Assembly: GCA_000955795.1 (NCBI GenBank)
Contig: JYOB01000003.1
Coordinates: 286,428-350,427, forward strand
Origin: Burkholderiaceae bacterium 26
GTDB taxonomy: Bacteria > Pseudomonadota > Gammaproteobacteria > Burkholderiales > Burkholderiaceae
DNA length: 64,000 nt
Reading direction: 5' to 3'
The notes under the pieces are model-generated. The model saw nothing but the letters and a program-made list of their open reading frames with translations. It ran no database searches and was not told the origin of the DNA. The translations under genes and the position numbers were made by a program. How positions within the stretch are numbered: the first letter of the stretch is position 1; every line of letters begins with the position of its first letter. Below are positions 8,886 to 18,779 of the stretch, in pieces.

Positions 8886-10703
8886 CTAGCGCGCGACGCG
8901 GCCAGCGCGGCGGCGGCGTAGTTCGAGCTGCGTGCGCGTGCCCGACAGCGGTACACGGCGGAAGCGCTCGCGGCGCTGCTCCTCATCAAAGAACGCAAGC
9001 GACGGTTTGACCAGATCGCTGCGCGAAACAATGCCCACCAGCGCGCGCGATTGCGAATCGGCCACCACCGGCAGCCGCTCCAACCCATGCACTGCCAGGC
9101 GCGTGGCGACGATGCGGCAGGTCTCGCCGGGCAATGCCATTGCGGGAGCATTCGCACCAAACAATTCGGCAATAGTGATGGCGCCGCGCTTCTGGCCTGC
9201 CAGCAGCGCATCGCGGTCGAGCATGCCGATCAACGCGCCATTCGGGCCACCTCGCACCACTGGAAACGCGCGGTGTGCCTGCTTGGCCCCAAAGCGGTTG
9301 GCGAGTGTATCGGCCAGCGTGGCCTGTGAGTCGATGGTCTGCACCGAACGGGTCATCACCTCATCCACGGCGTGGCGCTCGAGCGGGTCGACGGCGTATT
9401 CGCGATAGATGTGGAAGCCGCGGCGTGCGATCTTCTCGGTCATGATCGAACGCGGCATGGTTAGCACGACAAAGCCGTAGGACACCGACACCGCCAGCAG
9501 AATCGGCAGCAACGCGTTCACATCGTGGGTAAGCCCGAAGGCGAAGACGATGGCCGTGAGCGGGGCGCCCAGCACACCGGCCAGCATGGCGGCCATGCAC
9601 ACGAGCGGCCACAGACCCGGGTCACCACCCGGCAGCACGGGACCGATCAGCACCCCCAAGCCGGCGCCCATCATCAGCAGCGGAGCGAGCACGCCGCCGG
9701 ACGTGCCCGAGCCCAGCGCGATCACCCAGATGACGGCCTTGACCACCAGCAGCGCCAGCGCCACCCCGATGGCGAGATGGTTGTGCAGCAAATCGCCGAT
9801 GACGTCGTAGCCGACACCCAGCGCACGCGGCTCGAAATAGCCGCCGATGCCAACCACCAGGCCACCGATGGCTGGCCACCACATCCAGTGGATCGGCAGG
9901 CGGCCGAACAGGTCTTCAGTTTTGTACAGCGCCATCGATAGCGAGCGTGCCAGCGCGCCGCACAGCAAGCCGGCGACCACGCAAGAGCCCAGCGCAGGCA
10001 GCGTCGCCGGTGCGGTTTCCAGCGGGAAGAGGGGGCCGGGTTCCAGCACCAGCACACGCAGAAAGCCCGCCACGGCGCACGCCACCGCCACGGGCAGCAT
10101 GCTGCGCGGGCGCCATTCGAACAGCAGCAGTTCCACCGCCAGCAGCAGCGCGGCCACCGGCGTGCCGAACACGGCCGTCATGCCCGCCGTGGCACCGGCC
10201 ACCAGCAGCGTCTTGCGCTCGGCGGCCGTCAGCTTGAAGAACTGCGCGAACAGCGAGCCGATCGCGCCGCCCGTCATGATGATCGGGCCTTCCGCGCCAA
10301 ACGGGCCGCCGCTGCCGATCACGATGCCCGACGACAGCGGCTTGAGCACCGCCACCTTCGGCGACATCTTGCTCTTGCCGAACAGGATGGCTTCGATGGC
10401 CTCGGGAATGCCGTGGCCGCGAATCTTTTCCGAGCCGAAGCGCGCCATCAGCCCGACGATCAGCCCGCCGATGAGCGGTACCGCAATCACCCAGACGCCC
10501 AGCGTGTTGGTGGCCGGCGAGCGATCCGCCAGCGACAGCGTCTGGAAAAAGAACAGGTTGGTGAAGAAGCGAATCAGGTTGAGCAGCACCACGGCTGACA
10601 GCGTGGCAAACGCAGCGATGACAACCGCCAGCGCAGTGGTGCGGAACAGCGTGGTGTCGGTCGCAAAGTCGCGCCGATGCTGGTGGTGTTCAAGGGTTTG
10701 CAT
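8886..10703 (-). CDS. CLC-family chloride channel/transporter with C-terminal CBS domains
   Basis: A 605-residue CLC protein. The N-terminal 440 or so residues are polytopic and hold the selectivity-filter motifs GSGGPFGAEGP (containing the gating glutamate of GxEGP) and GSGTSGGVLAP. The C-terminal part looks like a pair of CBS domains (VDEVMTRSVQTIDSQATLAD and the later LVGIVSRSDLVKP), which usually bind adenine nucleotides. The start at MQTLEHHQ (10703) was chosen because the longer upstream frame only overlaps the marR gene. marR ends four bases before this start, so the two form an operon. Whether it is an H+/Cl- antiporter or a channel, or prefers fluoride, cannot be read here; the layout resembles ClcB-type proteins. 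Confidence 0.9.
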   Translation of the reverse strand: MQTLEHHQHRRDFATDTTLFRTTALAVVIAAFATLSAVVLLNLIRFFTNLFFFQTLSLADRSPATNTLGVWVIAVPLIGGLIVGLMARFGSEKIRGHGIPEAIEAILFGKSKMSPKVAVLKPLSSGIVIGSGGPFGAEGPIIMTGGAIGSLFAQFFKLTAAERKTLLVAGATAGMTAVFGTPVAALLLAVELLLFEWRPRSMLPVAVACAVAGFLRVLVLEPGPLFPLETAPATLPALGSCVVAGLLCGALARSLSMALYKTEDLFGRLPIHWMWWPAIGGLVVGIGGYFEPRALGVGYDVIGDLLHNHLAIGVALALLVVKAVIWVIALGSGTSGGVLAPLLMMGAGLGVLIGPVLPGGDPGLWPLVCMAAMLAGVLGAPLTAIVFAFGLTHDVNALLPILLAVSVSYGFVVLTMPRSIMTEKIARRGFHIYREYAVDPLERHAVDEVMTRSVQTIDSQATLADTLANRFGAKQAHRAFPVVRGGPNGALIGMLDRDALLAGQKRGAITIAELFGANAPAMALPGETCRIVATRLAVHGLERLPVVADSQSRALVGIVSRSDLVKPSLAFFDEEQRRERFRRVPLSGTRTQLELRRRRAGRVAR

Positions 10704-10707
10704 GACG

Positions 10708-11145
10708 CTACTGCTCGGCGGAGGGTTCGGCGGGGTGATCGAGGTGGGGGATCTTGAAAGCGCGGCTGAAGGTTGACAGCTCGCTCTGGTGCAGCCCGGC
10801 CAGCAGCGCAACGAGTTGGTCACCCTTCTTGGAAAGATGCACTTCCACCTGGCGTGCGTCGGTGTCGCTTTGGCGGCGTTCGACCAGGCCCGCTTCTTCG
10901 CAACGCGTGATGAGTGCCGCCGTGCCATGCGGCGCGGCCTGCAGGCGCTCGGCCAGTTCGCCGACGGTGGCCCATTCGCGCCCGGCATAGCCTTTCACGT
11001 GCAGCAGCAACTGATACTGCAGCGGCGTGATGCCCTTGGCGTGGATCAGATCTTCAGAGGCGCGCAGGAAGCGGCGCAAGTGGTAGCGGAAATCGGAGAG
11101 GCTCTCGAAATCCTGCTTGGACAGAGGTCGGGCAGGGGTGGCCAT
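10708..11145 (-). CDS. MarR-family transcriptional regulator
   Basis: A 145-residue winged-helix protein. The HTH is visible around ATVGELAERLQAAPHGTAALITRCEEAGLVERRQSDTD (too long to be a single motif; key parts are ELAERL, the recognition helix AALITRCEEAGLVERR and the wing DARQVEVHL). The chosen start is MATPARPL at 11145; a longer frame runs back to 11352 but crosses the operator-like palindrome at 11172-11192. MarR proteins are dimers that bind near-palindromic operators and are released by small aromatic or oxidising ligands. It likely controls its own operon with the CLC gene, and possibly the divergent LLM oxidoreductase unit. Confidence 0.87.
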   Translation of the reverse strand: MATPARPLSKQDFESLSDFRYHLRRFLRASEDLIHAKGITPLQYQLLLHVKGYAGREWATVGELAERLQAAPHGTAALITRCEEAGLVERRQSDTDARQVEVHLSKKGDQLVALLAGLHQSELSTFSRAFKIPHLDHPAEPSAEQ

Positions 11146-11171
11146 GGCGGAATCAAAGGGTTCGGGCCGGA

Positions 11172-11192
11172 ATATATCACGATGTGACATAT
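11172..11192. promoter_or_regulatory. Near-perfect palindrome, candidate MarR operator
   Basis: ATATATCAC-GAT-GTGACATAT: two 9-base arms around a 3-base centre with one mismatched pair. It is an AT-rich island in high-GC DNA, placed 27 bases upstream of the marR start and about 200 bases upstream of the divergent LLM oxidoreductase. Size and symmetry fit a MarR dimer site; the binding itself is inference. Confidence 0.6.
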
Positions 11193-11390
11193 TTTGGAAA
11201 GCCTGCCCTGTTGCTGTATTGCCAACCCGGAGTGCGTTCTGAATTGCGTGGATTGTTGATTGCCAATCAAGACTGTTTCGTCGACGGGCGGGTTTTTCTG
11301 CAAAGGTGGAGCACGCACACTGCGGTCCATGCCCATTGCGCTGATAGCACATGCATCGCCCGCAGCGCGCCTTTTGACCCGATCACAACC

Positions 11391-12335
11391 ATGCCCCCCG
11401 CACTCGACAAACTCACATACGGCGGCTTCAGCATTGGCATTGAACTGCCGCTCGACAACGATTGGTCCCCCGCTGGCGATGCCAAGCGCCTGCGTGACGG
11501 GCGCCGCCACGGTGAGCCAGATATCGAACACCACGCAACCCTCGCCAAACTCGCGGATTCGCTCGGCTTTCGCGCCCTGTGGGTGCGCGATGTGCCGGTG
11601 TACGACCCAGCATTCGGCGATGCTGCACAGGTGTTTGAGGTGTTCTCGTACCTGGGCTACTTGGCCGGCATCACGCGCAACATCCTGCTCGGCACGGCCG
11701 CCGTTGTGCTGCCGCTGCGCGAGCCGCTGCTGACGCTCAAATCAGCCGCAAGCATCCAGGAGTTGAGCGGCGGTCGTCTGTTGCTCGGCGTGGCCAGCGG
11801 TGACCGGCCCGTCGAATATCCGCTGTTCGGCCGCGACTTCGAATCGCGCGGGGCAAGCTTCCGCGACCAGATCTCGCTATTGCGGGACGGCGCGCGTGGC
11901 AGCTTGCCCGCCGGCATAGAGATTCTGCCGGCCATGCGCACGTCGCTTCCGCTGCTGGTGGCCGGCCTCGCGCAACAGACGCCGGCCTGGATTGGCACAC
12001 ACATGGACGGTTGCCTTGCCTATCCGGGCACACCGGCCGACCACGCGCAACGCGCGGCCGCATGGCGTGCCGTTGCGGGCGACAAGCCCTACGTGAGCTT
12101 CATCCACCTCGACCTGGCGGAAGACCCACACGAACCGCTGCAACGCCATCGCTTTGGCGCACGCGCCGGGCGCATTGCACTGTCCGAAGAGTTGGCAGCG
12201 ATGCGCGAGGCGGGCGTGCAGCATATCGGGCTGCATTTCCGCCGGAATCGTCGCCCGCTTGCTGAAACGTTTGCGGAAATCGCGGCAGAGGTTCTGCCGG
12301 CTTTCCATTCCTCTGCTTTGGAGTACACCGCATGA
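11391..12335 (+). CDS. LLM-class (luciferase-like) flavin-dependent oxidoreductase
   Basis: A 314-residue protein of the luciferase-like monooxygenase superfamily, which uses reduced FMN or F420 to oxidise small organic molecules. Recognisable parts are the early segment HHATLAKLADSLGFRALWVRDVP, the LGYLAGITRNILLGTAAVVLPLREP strand region, and SGGRLLLGVASGDRP. The start is MPPALDKL at 11391; the in-frame extension back to 11184 crosses the regulatory palindrome and looks non-coding. The stop overlaps the next gene by four bases (ATGA), so this enzyme, the MFS exporter and probably the aldo/keto reductase form one operon divergent from marR. Substrate unknown. Confidence 0.85.
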   Translation: MPPALDKLTYGGFSIGIELPLDNDWSPAGDAKRLRDGRRHGEPDIEHHATLAKLADSLGFRALWVRDVPVYDPAFGDAAQVFEVFSYLGYLAGITRNILLGTAAVVLPLREPLLTLKSAASIQELSGGRLLLGVASGDRPVEYPLFGRDFESRGASFRDQISLLRDGARGSLPAGIEILPAMRTSLPLLVAGLAQQTPAWIGTHMDGCLAYPGTPADHAQRAAAWRAVAGDKPYVSFIHLDLAEDPHEPLQRHRFGARAGRIALSEELAAMREAGVQHIGLHFRRNRRPLAETFAEIAAEVLPAFHSSALEYTA

Positions 12336-13534
12336 ACCCCACCCCCACTTCCGCTGAGACCACACGCAGCAGCGCGACGCTGCCGCTGCTCGCGCTTGCC
12401 GCCGGTGCCTTCGGTATTGGCACTACTGAGTTTTCGCCGATGGGCTTGCTGCCTGTGATTGCCGACGGCGTGCATGTATCGATCCCGCAGGCTGGCATGC
12501 TGATCAGCGCCTACGCGATTGGTGTGATGGTCGGCGCGCCGATCATGACGCTGCTGCTCGCACGCTGGCCGCGGCGCAAGGCGCTGATCGCGCTGATGAG
12601 CATTTTCACCATCGGCAACCTGCTGTCAGCCGTTGCGCCGGATTACACGACGCTGCTGCTCGCGCGGTTCGTCACCAGCCTCAACCACGGCGCGTTTTTC
12701 GGGCTGGGTTCGGTGGTTGCCGCCAGCCTTGTGCCGCGCGAGAAGCAGGCCAGCGCCGTGGCCACGATGTTCATGGGATTGACGATCGCCAACGTCGGCG
12801 GCGTGCCGGCCGCGACGTGGCTTGGTCAGATGATCGGCTGGCGCATGTCGTTTGCCGCCACGGCAAGCCTGGGCCTGATCGCCATCGCGGGTCTGTTCGC
12901 CGCGTTGCCGAAGGGCGATGCCGGCAAGATGCCCAACCTGCGTGCGGAACTCGCCGTGCTGACGCGTCCCGTCGTGCTGGGCGCGCTTGCCACCACGGTG
13001 CTCGGTGCGGGCGCGATGTTCACGCTCTACACATACGTCGCGCCGACGCTCGCCCAACTGACCGGCGCCTCGCCGGCATTCGTGACGGCGATGCTGGTGC
13101 TGATCGGCATCGGTTTTTCGATTGGCAACATCGCCGGCGGCCGCCTGGCCGATCGCTCGCTCGACGGCAGCCTGATCGGCTTTCTGTTGCTGCTGATCGT
13201 GACGATGCTCGCCTTCCCCGTGCTCGCCAAGACGCACGTGGGTGCGGCCGCCGCGCTGCTGGTGTGGGGCATTGCCACCTTTGCAGTCGTGCCGCCGCTG
13301 CAGATGCGCGTGATGCGGGCCGCGGCTGAGGCGCCGGGGCTCGCATCGTCAATCAACGTGGGCGCTTTTAACCTCGGCAATGCACTGGGCGCGGCAGCGG
13401 GCGGTGCGGCCATCTCCGCAGGCCTGGGTTTTGCGGCCGTGCCAATTGTCGGCGCAGTGATTGCGGCGGCAGGTCTCGCGCTGGTGGGTCTACACGTTGT
13501 GCAGCGCCGGACGCGTCTGGCCATGAACCCCTGA
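12332..13534 (+). CDS. MFS transporter, DHA1 family (AraJ/Bcr-like exporter)
   Basis: A 400-residue inner-membrane protein with about 12 hydrophobic segments. The N-terminal GIGTTEFSPMGLLPVIA is characteristic of the DHA1 sugar-efflux and drug-efflux group, and LLLARWPRRKALI carries the A-loop charges. It would export a small molecule by proton antiport. The ATG overlaps the stop of the LLM oxidoreductase gene (ATGA), implying translational coupling, and the aldo/keto reductase starts 24 bases after its stop. The gene order suggests that the oxidised or reduced product is exported, or that all three genes respond to the same toxic compound. Confidence 0.88.
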   Translation: MNPTPTSAETTRSSATLPLLALAAGAFGIGTTEFSPMGLLPVIADGVHVSIPQAGMLISAYAIGVMVGAPIMTLLLARWPRRKALIALMSIFTIGNLLSAVAPDYTTLLLARFVTSLNHGAFFGLGSVVAASLVPREKQASAVATMFMGLTIANVGGVPAATWLGQMIGWRMSFAATASLGLIAIAGLFAALPKGDAGKMPNLRAELAVLTRPVVLGALATTVLGAGAMFTLYTYVAPTLAQLTGASPAFVTAMLVLIGIGFSIGNIAGGRLADRSLDGSLIGFLLLLIVTMLAFPVLAKTHVGAAAALLVWGIATFAVVPPLQMRVMRAAAEAPGLASSINVGAFNLGNALGAAAGGAAISAGLGFAAVPIVGAVIAAAGLALVGLHVVQRRTRLAMNP

Positions 13535-13558
13535 TTCGATTTCCCCTTGGAGCACAAG

Positions 13559-14365
13559 ATGAACAGGATCCCCGCTTTCGGCCTCGGTACGTTTCGCCTG
13601 AAGGGCCAGGTTGTCATCGACTCGGTCCGCAATGGCCTCGAACTCGGCTACCGCGCAATCGACACTGCGCAAATCTACGGTAATGAAGCGGAGGTCGGCG
13701 AGGCAATTGCCGGCTCCGGCGTGCGCCGCGAAGAGCTGTTTCTGACCACGAAGATCTGGGTCGAAAACTACGCCAAAGGCAAGCTCGCGGCGAGTCTCGA
13801 AGACAGCCTCACCAAGCTGCGCACCGACTACGTCGACCTCACGCTGATCCACTGGCCTGCGCCCAACAACGGCGTGTCGCTCGAGGAATTCATGACCGCG
13901 CTGGCCGATGCCAAAGCCCGGGGTTTGACGCGCGAGATCGGCGTCTCGAACTTCAACATCGCGCTGACGCAGCAGGCAATGGCGGTGGTTGGCAAAGACG
14001 CAATCGCCACCAACCAGATCGAGCTGAGCCCGTATCTGCAGAACCGCAAGCTCGTCAATTTCCTGCAGCGTGAGGGCATTCACGTCACGTCGTACATGAC
14101 GCTTGCGTACGGCAAGGTGCTGGGCGATCCGGTGATTGGTGCGATTGCGCAGCGGCACGAGGCGACGCCGGCGCAGGTCGCGCTGGCCTGGGCGATGCAG
14201 CTGGGCTATTCGGTCATCCCGTCGTCAACCAAGCGTGAGAATCTTGCGAGCAACCTGCGCGCACAAACGCTGCACCTGACGGCAGATGACATGGCGCAGA
14301 TTGCCGCGCTCGAGCGCAACGGCCGCGAGGTGTCACCCGATGGGCTTGCGCCGCAGTGGGATTGA
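13559..14365 (+). CDS. Aldo/keto reductase (DkgB-like)
   Basis: A 268-residue TIM-barrel NADPH-dependent reductase. The catalytic tetrad is visible as Asp and Tyr in [11 protein letters not shown], Lys in FLTTKIW and His in LTLIHWP. The NADPH-binding end is [19 protein letters not shown] ribosome binding site lies just before ATG 13559. The closest recognised group is 2,5-diketo-D-gluconate/methylglyoxal reductases, which detoxify reactive aldehydes. It is the last gene of the LLM-MFS-AKR unit and is followed by a strong terminator. Confidence 0.88.
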   Translation: MNRIPAFGLGTFRLKGQVVIDSVRNGLELGYRAIDTAQIYGNEAEVGEAIAGSGVRREELFLTTKIWVENYAKGKLAASLEDSLTKLRTDYVDLTLIHWPAPNNGVSLEEFMTALADAKARGLTREIGVSNFNIALTQQAMAVVGKDAIATNQIELSPYLQNRKLVNFLQREGIHVTSYMTLAYGKVLGDPVIGAIAQRHEATPAQVALAWAMQLGYSVIPSSTKRENLASNLRAQTLHLTADDMAQIAALERNGREVSPDGLAPQWD

Positions 14366-14389
14366 ACGTCGCGGTATCGGCGCAATAGA

Positions 14390-14419
14390 AAAAGCCGCTC
14401 CGAAGAGCGGCTTTTCTTT
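14390..14419. terminator. Bidirectional terminator between the aldo/keto reductase and ilvD
   Basis: Stem AAAAGCCGCTC / GAGCGGCTTTT with loop CGAA, and T-rich flanks on both strands. It sits between two convergent genes. Confidence 0.9.
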
Positions 14420-14449
14420 GCATCACTCGGGCGCATGGCCCGCGGCGCA

Positions 14450-16309
<1,860 letters not shown>

Positions 16310-16472
16310 TGTGCGTACTGAAGAAGGTTCGAAATGGGGGAGCGGGCCACGCGGATACAGGCCCTCATGCCCGTGCGATCAACCTCTTGAGCCGCGCCCG
16401 GGGCAAAACCCGCATTATCCCACGCCAGGCGAGGCGTGTTGCCGGCTGTCGTTGGGTTGCCGAGTGCCCAAT

Positions 16473-16504
16473 GAAAAAGCCGCTTCTGCGTGAACAGAAG
16501 CGGC
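16473..16504 (-). terminator. Terminator of tRNA-Leu
   Basis: Stem GCCGCTTCTG / CAGAAGCGGC with a short loop, followed on the minus strand by TTTTTCATT. It lies 9 bases after the tRNA 3' end and upstream of ilvD. Confidence 0.85.
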
Positions 16505-16512
16505 CTGAATTC

Positions 16513-16597
16513 TGGTGCCCGAGGCCGGAATCGAACCGGCACGCCTTGCGGCGGGGGATTTTGAGTCCCCTGCGTCTACCAATTTCACCACTCGGGC
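16513..16597 (-). tRNA. tRNA-Leu, anticodon CAA
   Basis: Read on the minus strand it begins GCCCGAGUGGUGAAAUUGG and ends with GGCCUCGGGCACCA, giving a perfect 7-bp acceptor stem and an encoded CCA. The anticodon stem GGGGA/UCCCC encloses loop CUCAAAA, so the anticodon is CAA (codon UUG). A long variable arm (CGCCGCAAGGCG region) and GUUCGAAUC T-loop confirm a class II tRNA-Leu. It is 85 bases including CCA. Confidence 0.97.
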
Positions 16598-16616
16598 AGG
16601 TACTGATGAGCCCGCA

Positions 16617-16646
16617 ATTATGCCAGAAGTCCGGCCATCCGAACAA
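16617..16646 (-). promoter_or_regulatory. Candidate promoter of tRNA-Leu
   Basis: On the minus strand a -35-like TTGTTC and a -10-like CATAAT are 18 bases apart. The expected start falls about 10-13 bases before the tRNA 5' end, inside the 66-base gap between the tRNA and the upstream dehydrogenase gene. Confidence 0.5.
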
Positions 16647-16663
16647 GGCGTGCGGGGCGATGC

Positions 16664-17548
16664 TCAATCCGCCTGCTGATTGTTCTGCTGCTCCAGCACG
16701 CGCAGCAGCGACGCCGTGTCGTCATACCCCCAGCCATTGGCGACCAGCGTATTGAGCTGCGAAGCCACCAGCTCCATCGCCGGCATCTGCAGACCGAGTT
16801 CCTGGGCGATCTCGCGCACGAGGCCGAAATCCTTGTCATGCAGGCGGGCTTCGATGCCGGCGGCAAAGTTACGCTCGGCCATCTTCGGGCCCATCATGTC
16901 GAGCATGCGGCTGCCCGCAAAGCCCGGGCCGATGGCAGCCAGCACGCGCGACGGGTCGGTGCCCTGGGCACGTGCAAACAGCATGGCTTCGGCAATGCCC
17001 TGGATGTTGATGACCTGCACGATCTGGTTGCACGCCTTGGCGACTTGCCCGGCACCGTGATCGCCGATGTGTGTGATGGTGGTACCCAGCAACTGCAGCA
17101 GCGGGCGCACGCGTTCGAGCACTTCCGGCTTGCCGCCTACCATGATCGACAGCGTGGCCTTTTGCGCGCCCATCGTGCCGCCCGAAACCGGCGCATCCAG
17201 GAATTCCAGGCCTGCCGCTTCCAGCTCGGCGGCCATACGGCGCGTGGCTACGGCCGAGATCGTGCTGTGGTCGACGCACACCGCGCCACGCGGTGCGCCA
17301 TGGACGACGCCGTCCGGCCCCAATAGCACGCCTTCCACATCGGCCGTGGAGGTGACGTTGGTGAAAATGACTTCGGCGTCGCGTGCGGCCTCGGCGGGGG
17401 TGCTGCAAGGCTCGGCGCCGATGGCGCGCGCGTTGTCGGCGGCCTCCGGACGGCGCACATAGGCGCGCACGGTGTGTCCGGCGGCAATCAGGTGCTGGAC
17501 CATCGGCGTGCCCATGTTGCCGAGGCCGATGAAGGCGATACGTGTCAT
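16664..17548 (-). CDS. NAD(P)-dependent 3-hydroxyacid dehydrogenase (HIBADH/tartronate-semialdehyde reductase family)
   Basis: A 294-residue beta-hydroxyacid dehydrogenase. The N-terminal IAFIGLGNMGTPM is the Rossmann motif, LDAPVSGGTMGA is the family's substrate-binding signature, and GAGQVAKACNQ holds the catalytic lysine (about residue 171). Family members oxidise 3-hydroxyisobutyrate or reduce tartronate semialdehyde or succinic semialdehyde; the sequence alone does not decide. The gene lies 21 bases downstream of the ABC binding protein gene on the same strand, so the two are probably co-transcribed and may serve uptake and metabolism of a related acid. Confidence 0.88.
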   Translation of the reverse strand: MTRIAFIGLGNMGTPMVQHLIAAGHTVRAYVRRPEAADNARAIGAEPCSTPAEAARDAEVIFTNVTSTADVEGVLLGPDGVVHGAPRGAVCVDHSTISAVATRRMAAELEAAGLEFLDAPVSGGTMGAQKATLSIMVGGKPEVLERVRPLLQLLGTTITHIGDHGAGQVAKACNQIVQVINIQGIAEAMLFARAQGTDPSRVLAAIGPGFAGSRMLDMMGPKMAERNFAAGIEARLHDKDFGLVREIAQELGLQMPAMELVASQLNTLVANGWGYDDTASLLRVLEQQNNQQAD

Positions 17549-17569
17549 GGCAGATCTGTGCGTGTTCGA

Positions 17570-18739
17570 TTAGCGCGGGCCGGCGTAAGCAAAGCGGCCG
17601 TTCTTGATGATGCCCATCACACGCGAGCGTTGGTCGAAGCCTTGGTGATCCTGGGCATTCAGGTTCAGCACGCCGTTGGGCACAGTCAGATCGTGCGTGG
17701 TTTCCAGCGCGTCACGCAGGGCGGCACGGAAAGCTGGCGTGCCGGGCTTGGCGCCGGTCTTGAGCGCGCGGGCCGTGGCGTTGTCGAGCAACTGCCACGC
17801 GCCCCAGGCGTCGCCCGCAAATTGCGTGACGGTGTTGGGGCCGTACTTGGCTTCATAGCGCTCGGCAAACTCAACCGCCACCTTGCGTACCGGATGGCTG
17901 GCCGGCAGCTCGCGCGCCACCACCACGGGGCCGGTCGGGAAGAGGGTGCCTTCCACGTCCTTGCCGCCCACCTTCAGGAATTCCGTGCTGGCGATGCCGT
18001 GCGTCTGGTAGATGCGGCCCTTGTAGCCGCGCTCGACCAGCGTGCGTTGGGGCAACGCGGCCGGGGTGCCGGCCCCGGCAATCAAGATGGCGTCGGGCTT
18101 GGCGGCCATCAACTTGAGAATCTGGCCGGTCACGCTGGTATCTGTGCGCGCAAAGCGCTCGTTGGCCACCACGCGCAGCTTGCGCACCTCGGCCAGCTTC
18201 GAAAATTCACGCCACCAGCTTTCGCCATACGCGTCGGTAAAGCCGATAAAGCCGACGGTATGCACGCCGCTGTCCGCCATGTGCTGCGTGACGAGCGTGG
18301 CCATCTGCGAATCGTTCTGCGGCATCTTGAAGGCCCAGCGGCGCTTGGCGTCCTGCGGCTCGACGATGGAAGCGGAGGCGGCCAGCGTGATCATCGGCGT
18401 TTGACCTTCGGCCACCGCATCGAGCGACGCCAGCGCCGTCGGCACGATCGTCGGGCCGACGATCACATCCACCTTGTCTTCGGCGATCAGCTTGCGCACG
18501 TCGCGCACCGCCATCGACGGGTCAGACGCGTCGTCCAGGATGATGACCTGCGCACGCTGGCCGCCAATGCTCCCGGGCCACATCTGCACGGTGTTCTTGC
18601 TGGGAATGCCAATGGCCGCTGCGGGGCCGGTGGTGGACAACACCACACCCACGCGGATGTCGGCTTGGGCGGGCAGGGCAATGGCGGCGGCGCTGGCAAG
18701 GAGCGCCATGCCGCACAGCAGGCGACGTCGGGTCGTCAT
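17570..18739 (-). CDS. Periplasmic substrate-binding protein of a branched-chain amino acid-type ABC transporter
   Basis: A 389-residue Leu/Ile/Val-binding-type protein (periplasmic binding fold I). The N-terminal 26 residues form a signal peptide (RRR n-region, hydrophobic core, cleavage after PAQA). The mature part begins DIRVGVVLSTTGPAAAIG, the typical first strand, and later shows DVIVGPTIVPTALA and GDAWGAWQLLDNA. No permease or ATPase genes flank it, so it must use a transporter encoded elsewhere, perhaps LivHMGF. It sits between a CysB-like regulator gene and a hydroxyacid dehydrogenase, all on the minus strand. Ligand unknown; members of this group bind amino acids, amides or aromatic acids. 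Confidence 0.88.
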   Translation of the reverse strand: MTTRRRLLCGMALLASAAAIALPAQADIRVGVVLSTTGPAAAIGIPSKNTVQMWPGSIGGQRAQVIILDDASDPSMAVRDVRKLIAEDKVDVIVGPTIVPTALASLDAVAEGQTPMITLAASASIVEPQDAKRRWAFKMPQNDSQMATLVTQHMADSGVHTVGFIGFTDAYGESWWREFSKLAEVRKLRVVANERFARTDTSVTGQILKLMAAKPDAILIAGAGTPAALPQRTLVERGYKGRIYQTHGIASTEFLKVGGKDVEGTLFPTGPVVVARELPASHPVRKVAVEFAERYEAKYGPNTVTQFAGDAWGAWQLLDNATARALKTGAKPGTPAFRAALRDALETTHDLTVPNGVLNLNAQDHQGFDQRSRVMGIIKNGRFAYAGPR

Positions 18740-18779
18740 GAAATCTCCGGGAAGTTCGGCAATTGCAGTTGCAGGCGAA

